A stretch of 64,000 nt of DNA from Alphaproteobacteria bacterium. GTDB taxonomy: Bacteria; Pseudomonadota; Alphaproteobacteria; Micropepsales; Micropepsaceae. Location of the stretch: assembly GCA_016124635.1 (NCBI GenBank), contig WGNJ01000012.1, positions 62,001 through 126,000 of the forward strand. Reading direction: 5' to 3'. A program made the position numbers and the translations under genes. The notes below the pieces were generated by a model that did not search any database, had not been told where the DNA came from, and worked only from the letters and a program-made list of their open reading frames with translations. Below, in pieces: positions 8,651 through 16,495 of the stretch (positions are counted from its first letter, which is position 1; each line of letters begins with the position of its first letter).

Positions 8651-9915
8651 AGCGTCTCTTAGCCCGAGTGACGGGCGCCGATACGCCGCACAAGATGAGC
8701 TACGAGGAAGCGCGCACCGCGCTCGAGACGCATGCGCACAAAGCGCGTCTCTTCCTCTCGAAGCAGACTGAAGTCGAGCCGGAGATTCTCTACTACCTTG
8801 CGACCGACGATTCGCCCGACGTGCGCCGCAACGTCGCCGCCAATTCCTCGACGCCGCACAAGGCCGATCACATCCTGACGCGCGACACCGACGACGAAGT
8901 GCGCTGCGAGCTCGCCAAGAAGATCGGCCGCCTCGTGCCGGGCCTCGGCCACGACGAAGCTCATCGCGTTCGCGAGCTTGCGATCGAAGTGATGGAGCGT
9001 CTCGCCAACGACGCTCTGCCGCGCGTGCGCGCCATTCTGGCCGAGGAGATCAAGGCCGCGCAAAACGTGCCGGCACACATCGTCAAGCGCTTGGCGCGGG
9101 ACGTGGAGCTGATCGTCTCGGCGCCGATCCTCGAATATTCGCCGCTGCTGTCCGACGACGATCTGATCGAGATCATCGCCGGTGCGCGCGTGGAAGGCCA
9201 GCTCGCGGCCATCGCGCGCCGCGCCTCGGTCGGCGCCAAGGTCTCGGATGCGATCGTCGCCACGCTCGACGTATCGGCCATCGCCGCGCTGCTCGCCAAC
9301 CCGAATGCGCAGATCCGCGAGGACACGCTCGACCAAGTCGTCGAAAGCGCGGCGGAAGTCGAGGCCTGGCACCTGCCGGTGGTCTTGCGCGCCGATTTGA
9401 GCTTGCGCGCCGTGCGCCGCATCGCGGGCTTCGTGAGTTCCTCGCTCATCGAGCAATTGCAGCAGCGCAGCGATCTCGACGACGAAACCGCCTCGATGCT
9501 GTCGAAGCGCGTGCGCGAGCGTATCGAGGTCGAGAAGTTGAGCGAAGACAGCGAGGCCGCGGACAACGCCGCCGCCGTCGCGGTGCAGGAAGCGATGGCC
9601 GAGGGCCGTCTCGACGACGAATTCGTTCTGACCGCCGTCGATGCCAACGATCGCCGCCTTGTCGCCTTTGCGCTCGCCGCGCTTGCCAAGGTGCCGAAGC
9701 CGACGGTCGATCGCATTTTGATGAGCCAGAGCGGCAAGGCGATCACGGCGTTGATCTGGCGCTGCGGCCTGTCGATGCGCGCCGCGGTCAAGATTCAGAC
9801 GACGCTCGCGCACCTGACGACGGCCAAGATGATCTTGGCGCGCGAAGGCGTCGACTTCCCGATGCCCGCCGAAGAGATGGCCTGGCATCTGCGCTTCTTC
9901 GGCCTCAAGGACTAG
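8644..9915 (+). CDS. DUF2336 domain protein
   Basis: This 423-residue protein matches the alphaproteobacterial DUF2336 family. The N-terminus contains HEAT-like paired helices (SPDVRRNVAANS, DDEVRCELAKKIG) repeated through residues 45-330, and the C-terminus has the family's closing segment KMILAREGVDFPMPAEEMAWHLRFFG (residues about 390-420). No signal peptide or membrane segment is visible. Members are often encoded near two-component or PAS genes. Here the ATG overlaps the PAS gene stop by seven bases (8644-8650), which suggests that this helical scaffold works with that sensor. Confidence 0.75.
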   Translation: MLKRLLARVTGADTPHKMSYEEARTALETHAHKARLFLSKQTEVEPEILYYLATDDSPDVRRNVAANSSTPHKADHILTRDTDDEVRCELAKKIGRLVPGLGHDEAHRVRELAIEVMERLANDALPRVRAILAEEIKAAQNVPAHIVKRLARDVELIVSAPILEYSPLLSDDDLIEIIAGARVEGQLAAIARRASVGAKVSDAIVATLDVSAIAALLANPNAQIREDTLDQVVESAAEVEAWHLPVVLRADLSLRAVRRIAGFVSSSLIEQLQQRSDLDDETASMLSKRVRERIEVEKLSEDSEAADNAAAVAVQEAMAEGRLDDEFVLTAVDANDRRLVAFALAALAKVPKPTVDRILMSQSGKAITALIWRCGLSMRAAVKIQTTLAHLTTAKMILAREGVDFPMPAEEMAWHLRFFGLKD

Positions 9916-9953
9916 CGCGCCAGCTTAGCGTCCCGGCAGCAATGCATCATTGC

Positions 9954-9973
9954 CCTTCTCCCGTGGGAGAAGG
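9954..9973. repeat. Intergenic palindrome of a dispersed GC-rich element
   Basis: A perfect nine-base inverted repeat (CCTTCTCCC, two-base centre, GGGAGAAGG) begins a stretch to about 10060 that resembles the dispersed intergenic palindromic elements widespread in alphaproteobacterial genomes (CCTTCTCCC...GGGAGAAGG...GGATGAGGG). It sits 38 bases after the DUF2336 stop and could also end that transcript, though no T-run follows. Nothing else was found between 9916 and 10102. Confidence 0.6.
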
Positions 9974-10102
9974 TGGCGCGCTGGTGCAAGCAGCGCGACG
10001 GATGAGGGCGGCAGCTCGCACAAACTCTTTCCCCCGATGCCGCTTCGTCGCGGGGCGGTACCAGCCGCGCGTCGTTCTGAACTGAAGCAGTGGAGGTGAG
10101 AC

Positions 10103-10294
10103 TTACCGCCGGTCGCTGGCGGCTCGACCGTTGAGCCCCAACACGGCGCCGATGGCGAGCCCGAGCGCTGGCCCGAACGAAATGCCCATCGCCACGCCGA
10201 GTCCCACATTGCCGAACGCGGCGCCGAATGCGGCTCCCAAAGCCACGCCCAATCCGGCGCCGATCGCCAGTCCAAGACCAAGGTGCAGACCCAT
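10103..10294 (-). CDS. Small glycine-zipper-like membrane protein
   Basis: The 63-residue product is almost entirely glycine, alanine and small hydrophobics from residue 4 to 53, with repeated GxxxG and GxxxA spacing (GLGLAIGAGLGVALGA and similar). This forms one long or two short membrane helices followed by a polar tail (NGRAASDRR). Glycine-zipper proteins of this kind oligomerise in membranes. A GAAGGA ribosome site lies ten bases upstream of the ATG. No homologous function is recognised. The low-complexity composition means the coding call rests on the ribosome site and open frame. Confidence 0.45.
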   Translation of the reverse strand: MGLHLGLGLAIGAGLGVALGAAFGAAFGNVGLGVAMGISFGPALGLAIGAVLGLNGRAASDRR

Positions 10295-10502
10295 CGCCGC
10301 AACGTCCTTCGTTCAGCCGCAGACAGTGGGAATATAGGGCTGCACGCAGCCCATTTACACCCTGAGACATGCTGCAATACGCGCCGCCCCTTCGCTGGAT
10401 TTGTTCTTCTCGGTGTGTGAGTCGTTTTGACTCATGGACGCGGGGGGCACCGCCGACTCAACGTCGCCCGACGCATGCGGAACGCGAGGGGATGCGCGCG
10501 AT

Positions 10503-11099
10503 ATGCCCGACGCTACCTATCATCTGAACGGCGCCTTCAAGCCGACGCTGAAGCGCGTCGCCGATCTCGACGGCCCTGATTACTTTCCGACGCCGCGTTG
10601 GGCGACGCACGCGCTCGTCGACAACGAACACTTCGACAGCGAGATCTGGGAATGCGCGTGCGGCGACGGTGCGATGGCCGAGGTGCTCGCGCGGACCGGC
10701 AACGCCGTCGTCGCAACCGATCTTTATCCGCGCGGCTACGGCGCATCCGGCCACGACTTCCTGAAATCCGAGCGCCGCATCGCGAACATTGTCACCAATC
10801 CGCCCTACAACGTCGCCGAAGCATTCGTCGCGCAAGGCTTGAAACTCGCTGAGAAGAAGCTCGCGCTATTGCTGCGCCTCGCCTTCCTCGAAGGCACGAA
10901 CCGCGCCAACACGATCTTCGCCGAGACGCCGCCCGCGCGCGTCTGGGTGTTTTCGGAGCGCATCACCTTCTACATGGCTGGCGCGAAACGCGCCGGCGGC
11001 GGCACCACCGCATACGCTTGGTTCGTGTGGGACAAAGCGCATGCCGGCGCGACGCAACTCCACTGGCTCAGGCCCGGCTACAAAGCGAAATACGGCTGA
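10503..11099 (+). CDS. Phage-type DNA (adenine-N6) methyltransferase
   Basis: This 198-residue class I SAM-dependent methyltransferase carries the NPPY catalytic motif of adenine-N6 DNA methylases (TNPPYN near residue 101). The SAM-binding motif is the CACGDGAMAEVLA segment near 57-69, and a conserved ATDLYPRGYG loop follows. The C-terminal LLRLAFLEG and RVWVFSERITFY segments are shared with orphan methylases of tailed phages and gene-transfer agents. No restriction enzyme is adjacent and no target-recognition domain is visible, so it is an orphan methylase. ATG10503 (AGGGG eight bases upstream) is preferred to ATG10434. It may be a phage relic or a domesticated methylase. Confidence 0.72.
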   Translation: MPDATYHLNGAFKPTLKRVADLDGPDYFPTPRWATHALVDNEHFDSEIWECACGDGAMAEVLARTGNAVVATDLYPRGYGASGHDFLKSERRIANIVTNPPYNVAEAFVAQGLKLAEKKLALLLRLAFLEGTNRANTIFAETPPARVWVFSERITFYMAGAKRAGGGTTAYAWFVWDKAHAGATQLHWLRPGYKAKYG

Positions 11100-11196
11100 C
11101 GTCATGGAGGTTGGAGAGCGAAAAACGCCGGGGATTTCAAAATTTCGCCGCTGGCCACTTGATCTTCGATTGAAACGCTCGAGCAGTGCCGTCCGC

Positions 11197-11724
11197 TCAG
11201 GCGCCGCTGACCTGGCTTTCGAGTACAATGCGCTCGACCCGTCCATCCTTGGTCCGGACGCGATACTGGAATTCGCTGCGCTCGGCCGGAAGCTGCCGCA
11301 CGACCTCGTAGATCAAGCCGTCCACGGGCAAGCCCATCAGCGTTCGGCAAAGCTTGACCGTCGCGCCAAGCGCGAATTTGTGTGCTGGTGCCCTGGTCTT
11401 GCGCTCGGGCGACGCGACCTCGGGCGAAATCGCCGGGGATACAGCGGCAACGGCCGCCGGTTCGATCACGCGTGCTGCGTTGCGCCGGGCGCGCGGCGAT
11501 GCGGCAAGTTCCTTGGCGCGACGAGTTGTGAGCTCCGCCTCGATCGCCGGTATCAAGGCGTCGGCTGAAGCGCGCTGCCGCTCACTGCCGTTTTGCGCGA
11601 GGCGCATAGCATTCGCGTGCAGCGTATCGAGTTCGCCGTCACTCAAGCCACCTACGCGCTCGCGCATGTCGACGACGACGATCGGTTTGCTTTCGACGGG
11701 AATTCGCGCCGGCTTAATCTTCAT
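11197..11724 (-). CDS. Hypothetical protein with C-terminal FQYR-type small domain
   Basis: The 175-residue protein is soluble. Its N-terminal half (1-75) is helical and basic and its middle is alanine/proline-rich. The C-terminal 60 residues contain a compact domain with the pattern G-x-V...Y-E-V-x-R-x-L-P-A-E...F-Q-Y-R-V-R...R-V-E-R-I-V-L-E-S. The same pattern recurs in the 65-residue protein at 16915-17112, where it stands alone. The domain occurs in small proteins of many rhizobia-like genomes, but I know of no assigned role. The gene lies downstream of cspA on the same strand, separated by a strong hairpin at 11763-11792. Confidence 0.6.
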   Translation of the reverse strand: MKIKPARIPVESKPIVVVDMRERVGGLSDGELDTLHANAMRLAQNGSERQRASADALIPAIEAELTTRRAKELAASPRARRNAARVIEPAAVAAVSPAISPEVASPERKTRAPAHKFALGATVKLCRTLMGLPVDGLIYEVVRQLPAERSEFQYRVRTKDGRVERIVLESQVSGA

Positions 11725-11762
11725 GTGCAGTCCTTGAGCCGGCGTCGCGAGAACTTCGGCGA

Positions 11763-11792
11763 GGGAAGGCGCGATATCTCGCGCGCCTTCCC
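11763..11792 (-). terminator. Strong hairpin ending the cspA transcript
   Basis: An eleven-base perfect inverted repeat (GGGAAGGCGCG / CGCGCCTTCCC, eight-base loop) lies 26 bases downstream of the cspA stop in the minus-strand direction. No clear T-run follows, so termination could be Rho-assisted, or the hairpin could protect the 3' end of the cspA message. It separates cspA from the FQYR-domain gene. Confidence 0.55.
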
Positions 11793-11817
11793 CCTTACTC
11801 AGTCCTTAGAACGGCGA

Positions 11818-12024
11818 TCAAGCCTCGGAGAGGTTGACGGCCTTCGAGCCGCGCGCGTCCGGTTGCACCTCGAACTTGATGCGTTGGCCTTCCGACAGCG
11901 CGCGCATGCCGGCTTGTTCGACGGCGGTGGCGTGGACGAAGATGTCCTTGCCGCCGGCGTCCGGCGTGATGAAACCAAAACCTTTGGATGTATTGAAGAA
12001 CTTCACCGTTCCGGTGATCGACAT
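11818..12024 (-). CDS. cspA: Cold-shock protein, CspA family
   Basis: This is a 68-residue single cold-shock domain protein, the standard length. RNP1 (KGFGFI) and RNP2 (DIFVHA) are both present, which indicates binding of single-stranded RNA or DNA as an RNA chaperone. The start is ATG at 12022-12024 with an AAGGAA ribosome site. The frame stays open upstream, but the domain begins here. The untranslated leader contains a GC-rich hairpin at 12051-12076. Whether the gene is cold-induced or growth-phase controlled cannot be told from sequence. Confidence 0.95.
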   Translation of the reverse strand: MSITGTVKFFNTSKGFGFITPDAGGKDIFVHATAVEQAGMRALSEGQRIKFEVQPDARGSKAVNLSEA

Positions 12025-12050
12025 AGTCACATTCCTTGCAAGCGAGTGTT

Positions 12051-12076
12051 GCCGCCCCGGCGACATGCCCGGGCGG
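12051..12076 (-). promoter_or_regulatory. GC-rich hairpin in the cspA leader
   Basis: A seven-base stem (GCCGCCC / GGGCGGC) with a twelve-base loop lies 26 bases upstream of the cspA ATG. Long structured leaders that refold at low temperature are known for cspA genes. Here only this one stable stem is evident, so a thermosensor role is an inference. Confidence 0.3.
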
Positions 12077-12252
12077 CGTGATAAGCCAACCAACCGTTGA
12101 GAAGGATTTTAAGCCGTCTTAAGCGAAAGAGCCCTTGAACCGGTTTTGGTTATGCGGGCGTGCAGCCGTCACGGGCCGCAATATAGTCTGCGTGCCGGTC
12201 TTTGACCACCGAAATCGCCGCAAGCGCCGGGATAGCGCCCATTGTCCGCTGT

Positions 12253-12450
12253 TCAGAGCAGCGTGTACTGCCCCAATTCGCGCCCGGTTTCATTGAAAAT
12301 CTTGAAGCTGTCGGGCGCGTTGCCGCGGTGGCGCGAGCTGACGTCGGCGGCACAGCGCCGCGCCGCAGCCACGACCTCGCTGAGCAGCGCGAGCTCGCTC
12401 GTTTGCTTCTCGACGAGCTTGCGGCCATTGAGCCAGTGGATGCCGAACAT
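12253..12450 (-). CDS. Small conserved protein, IHWL family, copy 1
   Basis: The 65-residue soluble protein starts MFGIHWL and ends with FKIFNETGRELGQYTLL. A helix of about 25 residues (SELALLSEVVAAARRCAADV) links the two. The protein at 18228-18431 is a clear paralog with the same start, spacing, SRHR motif and closing FKIF...GRELG-Y segment. A ribosome site AGAGGTG precedes the ATG by six bases. The function is unknown. The conserved ends around a helix suggest a small folded domain rather than a spurious frame. Its neighbours are cspA and a small membrane protein. Confidence 0.6.
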   Translation of the reverse strand: MFGIHWLNGRKLVEKQTSELALLSEVVAAARRCAADVSSRHRGNAPDSFKIFNETGRELGQYTLL

Positions 12451-12570
12451 GGAATCACCTCTCGTTGGTTGAGAGCCACGCTACGCCTGCCGCGCGCGGA
12501 AAGCATCGATCGAATCTCTAAGACGCGAGTTCGATCGGCTTTGCCGCCACGCGCTAAAGCCATGCTGTCG

Positions 12571-12768
12571 TCAGGAATGCGAATCCGCGTGCGACCAGCG
12601 CAGCAGCATCACCGCGATGATCCCGAAGATGCCAGCCGTGAACCAGCCCGCGAGCGCCGGCACGTCGTACGTGCCAATTCTGACCACAAGGTTGAAGTAG
12701 CCGATATAGCCGCCGAGCGCCGCGACGAGGAAAAGCAGCACGGCTCCAGTGAACGCAACACGATGCAT
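12571..12768 (-). CDS. Small two-helix inner-membrane protein
   Basis: The 65-residue product has two predicted membrane helices: residues 7-29 (GAVLLFLVAALGGYIGYFNLVV) and about 36-56 (DVPALAGWFTAGIFGIIAVMLL). A short polar tail follows. The very good ribosome site AGGAAGGA precedes the ATG with eight-base spacing, which supports real translation. No family is recognised. It is transcribed towards the IHWL gene about 120 bases away and could share its transcript. Confidence 0.6.
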   Translation of the reverse strand: MHRVAFTGAVLLFLVAALGGYIGYFNLVVRIGTYDVPALAGWFTAGIFGIIAVMLLRWSHADSHS

Positions 12769-13457
12769 GAACGATATCCTTCCTGAGTTGTGTCGTTGTG
12801 TGTTTGAGGCGATGCGAGAAAAGAGTGCAGTCCGCGCGCGCGGTTCGCTCGCGCGGGCAGCGACGACGCGGCTGAAATTGGACAGAGCGGCTCTAGGGAC
12901 AGCGCGTCACGCGCGCGAAGAGGCGGTCGGCCAACAATGGTTATGTGGAAATCGACTGCAAACGAGGCGGCCGCAACAGCGCAGCCCAATCGTCGATCCC
13001 ACCGGGCCTGTTCCCAAGGGTCAAAATTATCTTAGCGCTTTTCGCAAGCTGGCGCCATCCTGGCCGGTATCGTCGAATGCGCCAGGCCGTCAGCCTTAAC
13101 GCGGGCTGAACACAGCGCCATCCCTCGGGTCGCTGCCGACTGCTTCAGATTTCGGCCGCCGTCCCGTAGCGTCATCCCGTCCGCCGCTCCAGACAAATGC
13201 GGATGGACCCATTCGCGTGCGCAAGCTTTGGACCGCGTCCGATCCGAGTGAAGTGGTCGGCGACCTTCACTGCGCCGTTCACTGACGCGGTGGGTGCCGA
13301 GTGTCAACTGCCGTGGAATTGTCGCGGCAAGATGGATGCGGCAGCGTCCACATTGATTGCGCGACGGCCTTGTAATCACCGAAAGCGTGCCTAGTTTCCA
13401 CCTTGGTTTGGATGACAGTCATTCAAATTTTTTTCCTTAGATTTTGGAGATTTCAAA
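12769..13457. other. 690-base stretch without a supportable gene
   Basis: Short open frames occur on both strands, but none has a good ribosome site, coding-like codon bias or a recognisable motif. The stretch must contain the promoters for the divergent small membrane protein and CsbD-like gene. I searched for the GGAAC-N16/17-CGTT promoter of EcfG-type sigma factors, which might link these genes to the sigma gene at 14376, and found no convincing copy. No tRNA or stable RNA structure was recognised. Confidence 0.5.
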
Positions 13458-13673
13458 ATGACGAACCCGTCGCCGATTACGCCGAGCGCAGACAATGGCA
13501 AGCAAGCCGTGCTCAAAGACATTCACGCGAAATGGAACAAGTTCTCCGAACAGGAGTTGGCCGCGCTGACCGGACGCGACGATCTGGTGACCCAGGTGGC
13601 TGCGAAATACGGTCAGGAGAAGGGCTTGGCGCAACGCGACGTTGATGCGCTGCTCAAGGGCCGCACGATCTAA
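13458..13673 (+). CDS. CsbD-like small stress protein
   Basis: The 71-residue, highly charged helical protein has the CsbD layout: an N-terminal K-x-I-H-A-K-W-N-K-F segment, a central helix (EQELAALTGRDDLVTQVAAKYG) and a short closing helix. CsbD-like proteins are typically induced by general stress or osmotic shock, but their molecular role is unsettled. The ATG is preceded by GGAG with ten-base spacing. A good intrinsic terminator follows at 13699-13722, so the gene is probably monocistronic. The nearby EcfG-like sigma gene makes stress control plausible but unproven. Confidence 0.65.
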   Translation: MTNPSPITPSADNGKQAVLKDIHAKWNKFSEQELAALTGRDDLVTQVAAKYGQEKGLAQRDVDALLKGRTI

Positions 13674-13698
13674 GCGGGCATTCACGTCCAGGATTGGA

Positions 13699-13722
13699 AG
13701 CAGGTTCCCGGCGGAACCTGCT
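13699..13722 (+). terminator. Intrinsic terminator after the CsbD-like gene
   Basis: A ten-base perfect stem (AGCAGGTTCC / GGAACCTGCT) with a four-base CGGC loop starts 26 bases after the CsbD-like stop. It is followed by CCTTTCT, a short pyrimidine tract. The position and symmetry fit a factor-independent terminator. Confidence 0.75.
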
Positions 13723-13933
13723 CCTTTCTCACGAACGCACGGTCAAAAGACACGGCCGCAGCTGTATGCTGATAGGCGCTCTCGCCGCTAGTGACCATTC
13801 GATCAGATACCGCGACGTCGGGACTTCGGCTGCTCCCTCAAAAGCCCGAGCGCGTGCCGATCTAGCTATCTCATAGATGGGATCTCGGCATCGAGCATTT
13901 ACTCACAAAACAAGGGATCGTTGGTGCGGCGCC

Positions 13934-14146
13934 ATGGCAAAGAATTTCTGTTTCGATCGCGTCACCTGGATTCCTGCGACGATTGACCTCAAACACACGT
14001 ATTTGGCACGCAGAATATCGGAGGCACAGCGCGGACTCTGGGCGGTCAAGCAAGGCATGGCGCCGAGCGCATCGTGGGAACAGATCATTGATCGCAGATC
14101 GCAGCGGACTGCAGAGGATCGATTTGTCTCGGAAGCCGCGCCCTAG
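13934..14146 (+). CDS. Possible small hypothetical protein
   Basis: An open frame of 70 codons starts at ATG13934 (an earlier start at 13877 is also possible). The product is basic and soluble (MAKNFCFDRVTWIP...) with tryptophans spread along it, and no motif is recognised. Codon third positions are less GC-biased than in neighbouring core genes and no convincing ribosome site is present. It is included because the flanking 700 bases (13674-14375) otherwise hold only the CsbD terminator and the sigma-gene leader. It may be noise. Confidence 0.25.
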   Translation: MAKNFCFDRVTWIPATIDLKHTYLARRISEAQRGLWAVKQGMAPSASWEQIIDRRSQRTAEDRFVSEAAP

Positions 14147-14375
14147 CCGTTTGAAAGGCTGTCGTGGCTTCGAAACGGCCGCAAAGAGCGATCTTCCGCG
14201 CAGTCGAACGTGCCGGCCCTACTTAAAGAACTGAGCCGTCGGTCAACGAAGACGTTGTCGGACTTCGCGACACGACAGATTTGAAAATGGTGTGGGAAGG
14301 CGTCGAATTTTCCCTTCCTGCGCCTGCGCGCGAGACGTGCAGCACGACGCTTGACAACCTTCTCGGAGAAAGCAC

Positions 14376-15005
14376 TTGAACGCTCGATTGATCGACTTCC
14401 TTGACGACAGCGATTCCGCGCGCGTGCTACCCAATTTCTCGGACGAATTGGTCGCGGTCATTCCGCATCTTCGGGCGTTTTCACGTGCGTTGTGTCGGGA
14501 GCGAGGCTTGGCCGACGAAATGACCCAGGAGGTGCTGGCGAAAGCTTGGCGATCGCGCCGTTCGTTCGAGCCCGGCACGAACCTAAGAGCCTGGGCCTTC
14601 ACCATACTCAGAAACGAGTTCTACTCCGGGCTACGGCGCAGCTGGCGCGAGGTGGGTTGGGAGGCGGGTAAGTTCGCGCTCGTCGCAGGTCCCGGCAACG
14701 TTCAACAATCGGCGATAGAGCTCAGCGATACGGTGCGGGCTATGAGCGTATTGCCACGTGCTCAGCGTGACGCGCTGATCCTCGTCGGAGCCGGCGGCTT
14801 CAGCTATGAGGAGGCTGCGGCGATCTCCGGCACGCGTAGTGGCACAATGAAGAGTCGGGTGGCGCGTGCGCGCATTGCAATACGCGCGATGCTTGACGGC
14901 CATGCGCCGATGCCCGTCCGATCATCGATAAATGTAAGCGGCGCCTACGGCGATGTGCTGGCGCAACTGAGCACTCTACAAGCCAATAGCCACGCACTGC
15001 GTTAG
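14376..15005 (+). CDS. ECF sigma factor, EcfG-like
   Basis: This 209-residue sigma-70 family factor has region 2 at about 28-95 (LRAFSRALCRERGLADEMTQEVLAKAWRS and NLRAWAFTILRNEFYS) and region 4 at about 120-175 (LPRAQRDALILVGAGGFSYEEAA, then GTMKSRVARAR). The FSYEEAA segment and the ILRNEFYSGLRR stretch resemble EcfG, the general-stress sigma factor of alphaproteobacteria. It starts at TTG14376, seven bases after a GGAG site; no ATG lies in a better position. About 30 residues after region 4 are non-conserved. No NepR anti-sigma or PhyR gene lies nearby, so it is probably a secondary EcfG paralog. Confidence 0.85.
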   Translation: MNARLIDFLDDSDSARVLPNFSDELVAVIPHLRAFSRALCRERGLADEMTQEVLAKAWRSRRSFEPGTNLRAWAFTILRNEFYSGLRRSWREVGWEAGKFALVAGPGNVQQSAIELSDTVRAMSVLPRAQRDALILVGAGGFSYEEAAAISGTRSGTMKSRVARARIAIRAMLDGHAPMPVRSSINVSGAYGDVLAQLSTLQANSHALR

Positions 15006-15117
15006 CGCAGAAAAAGAAGTTTTGACGCTTGGCAACTTTGCGACGGTGGCGTCGCTGGTTCATGGACTGCTGCAGCACGAAGCACCGTCAACAACAATTC
15101 GCACTCCAGAAGACCCC

Positions 15118-15339
15118 ATGCGCAACGATTTGAAGTCGGCTTACAAGGGCGACCTTACGATAACGATGTTCGTTTTGACGGTCGCCGCCGTCGGCGTCGT
15201 TTTCTTTCTTCGCTATGCGGGCGATCTGCCTTCATCCGATACCCGAGTTACAGAAGAGGCCTCGAACCTCGGCTGTCATGAGATCATCGAGCGAACGATG
15301 AGCGGTCCCCGTCAAAGCTGCGGCAGCGTCCTCGTCTAG
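15118..15339 (+). CDS. Possible small single-pass membrane protein
   Basis: A 73-codon frame from ATG15118 encodes a short charged N-terminus (MRNDLKSAYKGD), one membrane helix at about 13-33 (TITMFVLTVAAVGVVFFLRYA) and a short polar C-terminal tail with two cysteines. The ribosome site is weak. It lies 112 bases downstream of the sigma-factor gene on the same strand, which would be the position of an anti-sigma partner. The protein has none of the features of NepR or of zinc-finger anti-sigma factors, so no role is assigned. Confidence 0.35.
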   Translation: MRNDLKSAYKGDLTITMFVLTVAAVGVVFFLRYAGDLPSSDTRVTEEASNLGCHEIIERTMSGPRQSCGSVLV

Positions 15340-15544
15340 CGAAAGCGTTGCTTCGGCCCGGCAAATCGCGCCGCCTGTTGCGGGCACGAAGAAGCGGCGG
15401 TGAACTCAAGGCCAAGGGATGTACGCGATCGCGGGAGCTGCGCCGGTCCGATTGCTGTTCGCAACTAATCAAGTGATGCTGTCGAACAAGTGCTAGGGTC
15501 TTCCCAGCCTTCGGCATTTTCGATTCCCTGTGCCGCGGGTCTGG

Positions 15545-15574
15545 GCCGATGGAAGGTGCGGACTTTCCATCGGC
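15545..15574. other. Perfect inverted repeat in the 15340-15691 gap
   Basis: GCCGATGGAA at 15545-15554 and TTCCATCGGC at 15565-15574 form a perfect ten-base inverted repeat with a ten-base spacer. It could be an operator or a hairpin terminator for either flanking gene. It has no T-run. The rest of the 350-base gap 15340-15691 shows no supportable gene. Confidence 0.4.
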
Positions 15575-15691
15575 TCAAATTGTTCGAAGAGCCATGCGGT
15601 AGGGCGAATGTCCGCGCCCCAAGCAGCAGCGCGCGTGCCGCAACTTTGGCAAATCCGCGCATCGTTGAGCGCGCGCTTCTATCGGCAGAGG

Positions 15692-15979
15692 TCAGTGGGC
15701 GGCGTCGCGCCGTTGCGCGCGAGCGAGGTCTGCAGGTGCGATGCGCACGACTTCGACTGATTCGAAGCGGTCCGCCCTCGCCGAGATCGAGCGTCGTTCG
15801 AGATAAATGGGCAGCACGATTGAAGTCGAGACACGGCGATAGGCCAGAAACGATAGGCCTTGGATGGGCTCCTCCTCGGTCATGATCCGATAATCGCCTG
15901 GCGGCAGTTCACGATCGATGCCCTCGATCGTGAACGAATGAGCGAAGCGGACGACGCTCTCGGTGGTGCGCATTGTCAT
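15692..15979 (-). CDS. Conserved hypothetical protein (small, beta-rich)
   Basis: The 95-residue soluble protein has the pattern F-x-I-x-G-x-x-x-x-L-P-P-G-D-Y-R-I-x-T-E-E-E-x-I-x-G-L-S-F-x-A-Y-R-R, which I recognise as recurring in unannotated proteins of rhizobia-like genomes. Alternating hydrophobics suggest a small beta fold. Its ATG overlaps the stop of the upstream coiled-coil gene by four bases (15976-15979), so the two are translationally coupled. The function is unknown. Confidence 0.65.
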   Translation of the reverse strand: MTMRTTESVVRFAHSFTIEGIDRELPPGDYRIMTEEEPIQGLSFLAYRRVSTSIVLPIYLERRSISARADRFESVEVVRIAPADLARAQRRDAAH

Positions 15980-16296
15980 GCGTCCGGCGTGCGCTTGTCG
16001 ATGCCGTCTTCGGTGAGGCGGCGCAAGTCCTCAAGGACGTTGGCAATGAGGGTTTTGCGCCGCGGATCGCGGGCCGCGGGCGTGGCGGCCAACAGGGAGA
16101 TCAGATACCGCGCTTTTTCACCCGCCTCGACCCATGTTGCGGACGGGGCGGCTACGAGCAGCTTCTCGAGTTCTTCCTGGCGGGCCTTTAGCGCGGCTTG
16201 ATCGGCTTGGATCTCGGCCAGCTCACGACGAAGCACCGTGGCTTTTTGCGCTGCCATGCCGCGATGTGCGTCGAGTTTGATTGTCTCAGAGGTCAT
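15976..16296 (-). CDS. Coiled-coil hypothetical protein
   Basis: The 106-residue protein has a strong predicted coiled coil at about 15-48 (KATVLRRELAEIQADQAALKARQEELEKLL is split by no proline) followed by a helical C-terminal half with basic residues. An excellent AAGGAG ribosome site precedes the ATG by seven bases. It is the first gene of a two-gene minus-strand operon with an ATGA overlap to the next. The coupling suggests a complex between the two products. No family name is recognised. Confidence 0.65.
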   Translation of the reverse strand: MTSETIKLDAHRGMAAQKATVLRRELAEIQADQAALKARQEELEKLLVAAPSATWVEAGEKARYLISLLAATPAARDPRRKTLIANVLEDLRRLTEDGIDKRTPDA

Positions 16297-16396
16297 TCGA
16301 TAGCTCCTTGAACGCGTTCGACGCGGAACTCAAGCGCGCGCTGAAATCCGGGTTCATCTTCCGCAAACGGTAGAATTCAAAGTGCAAAATAGTACT

Positions 16397-16462
16397 GTTC
16401 AAAAAAACATCGAGGGCATTTGCGAGCAATATTTCAAATACTTGATATTTTATTTTTTGAAC
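16397..16462. repeat. Ten-base inverted repeat in an AT-rich patch
   Basis: GTTCAAAAAA at 16397-16406 and TTTTTTGAAC at 16453-16462 are exact inverted copies 46 bases apart. They lie inside a patch (about 16375-16520) far richer in A and T than anything else in the window. The patch sits between the divergent coiled-coil gene and the gene at 16496. It may hold promoters or operators, or be foreign DNA. Confidence 0.5.
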
Positions 16463-16495
16463 GGGCGATTTTCATCTCGACAAACAAGGGTGCGG

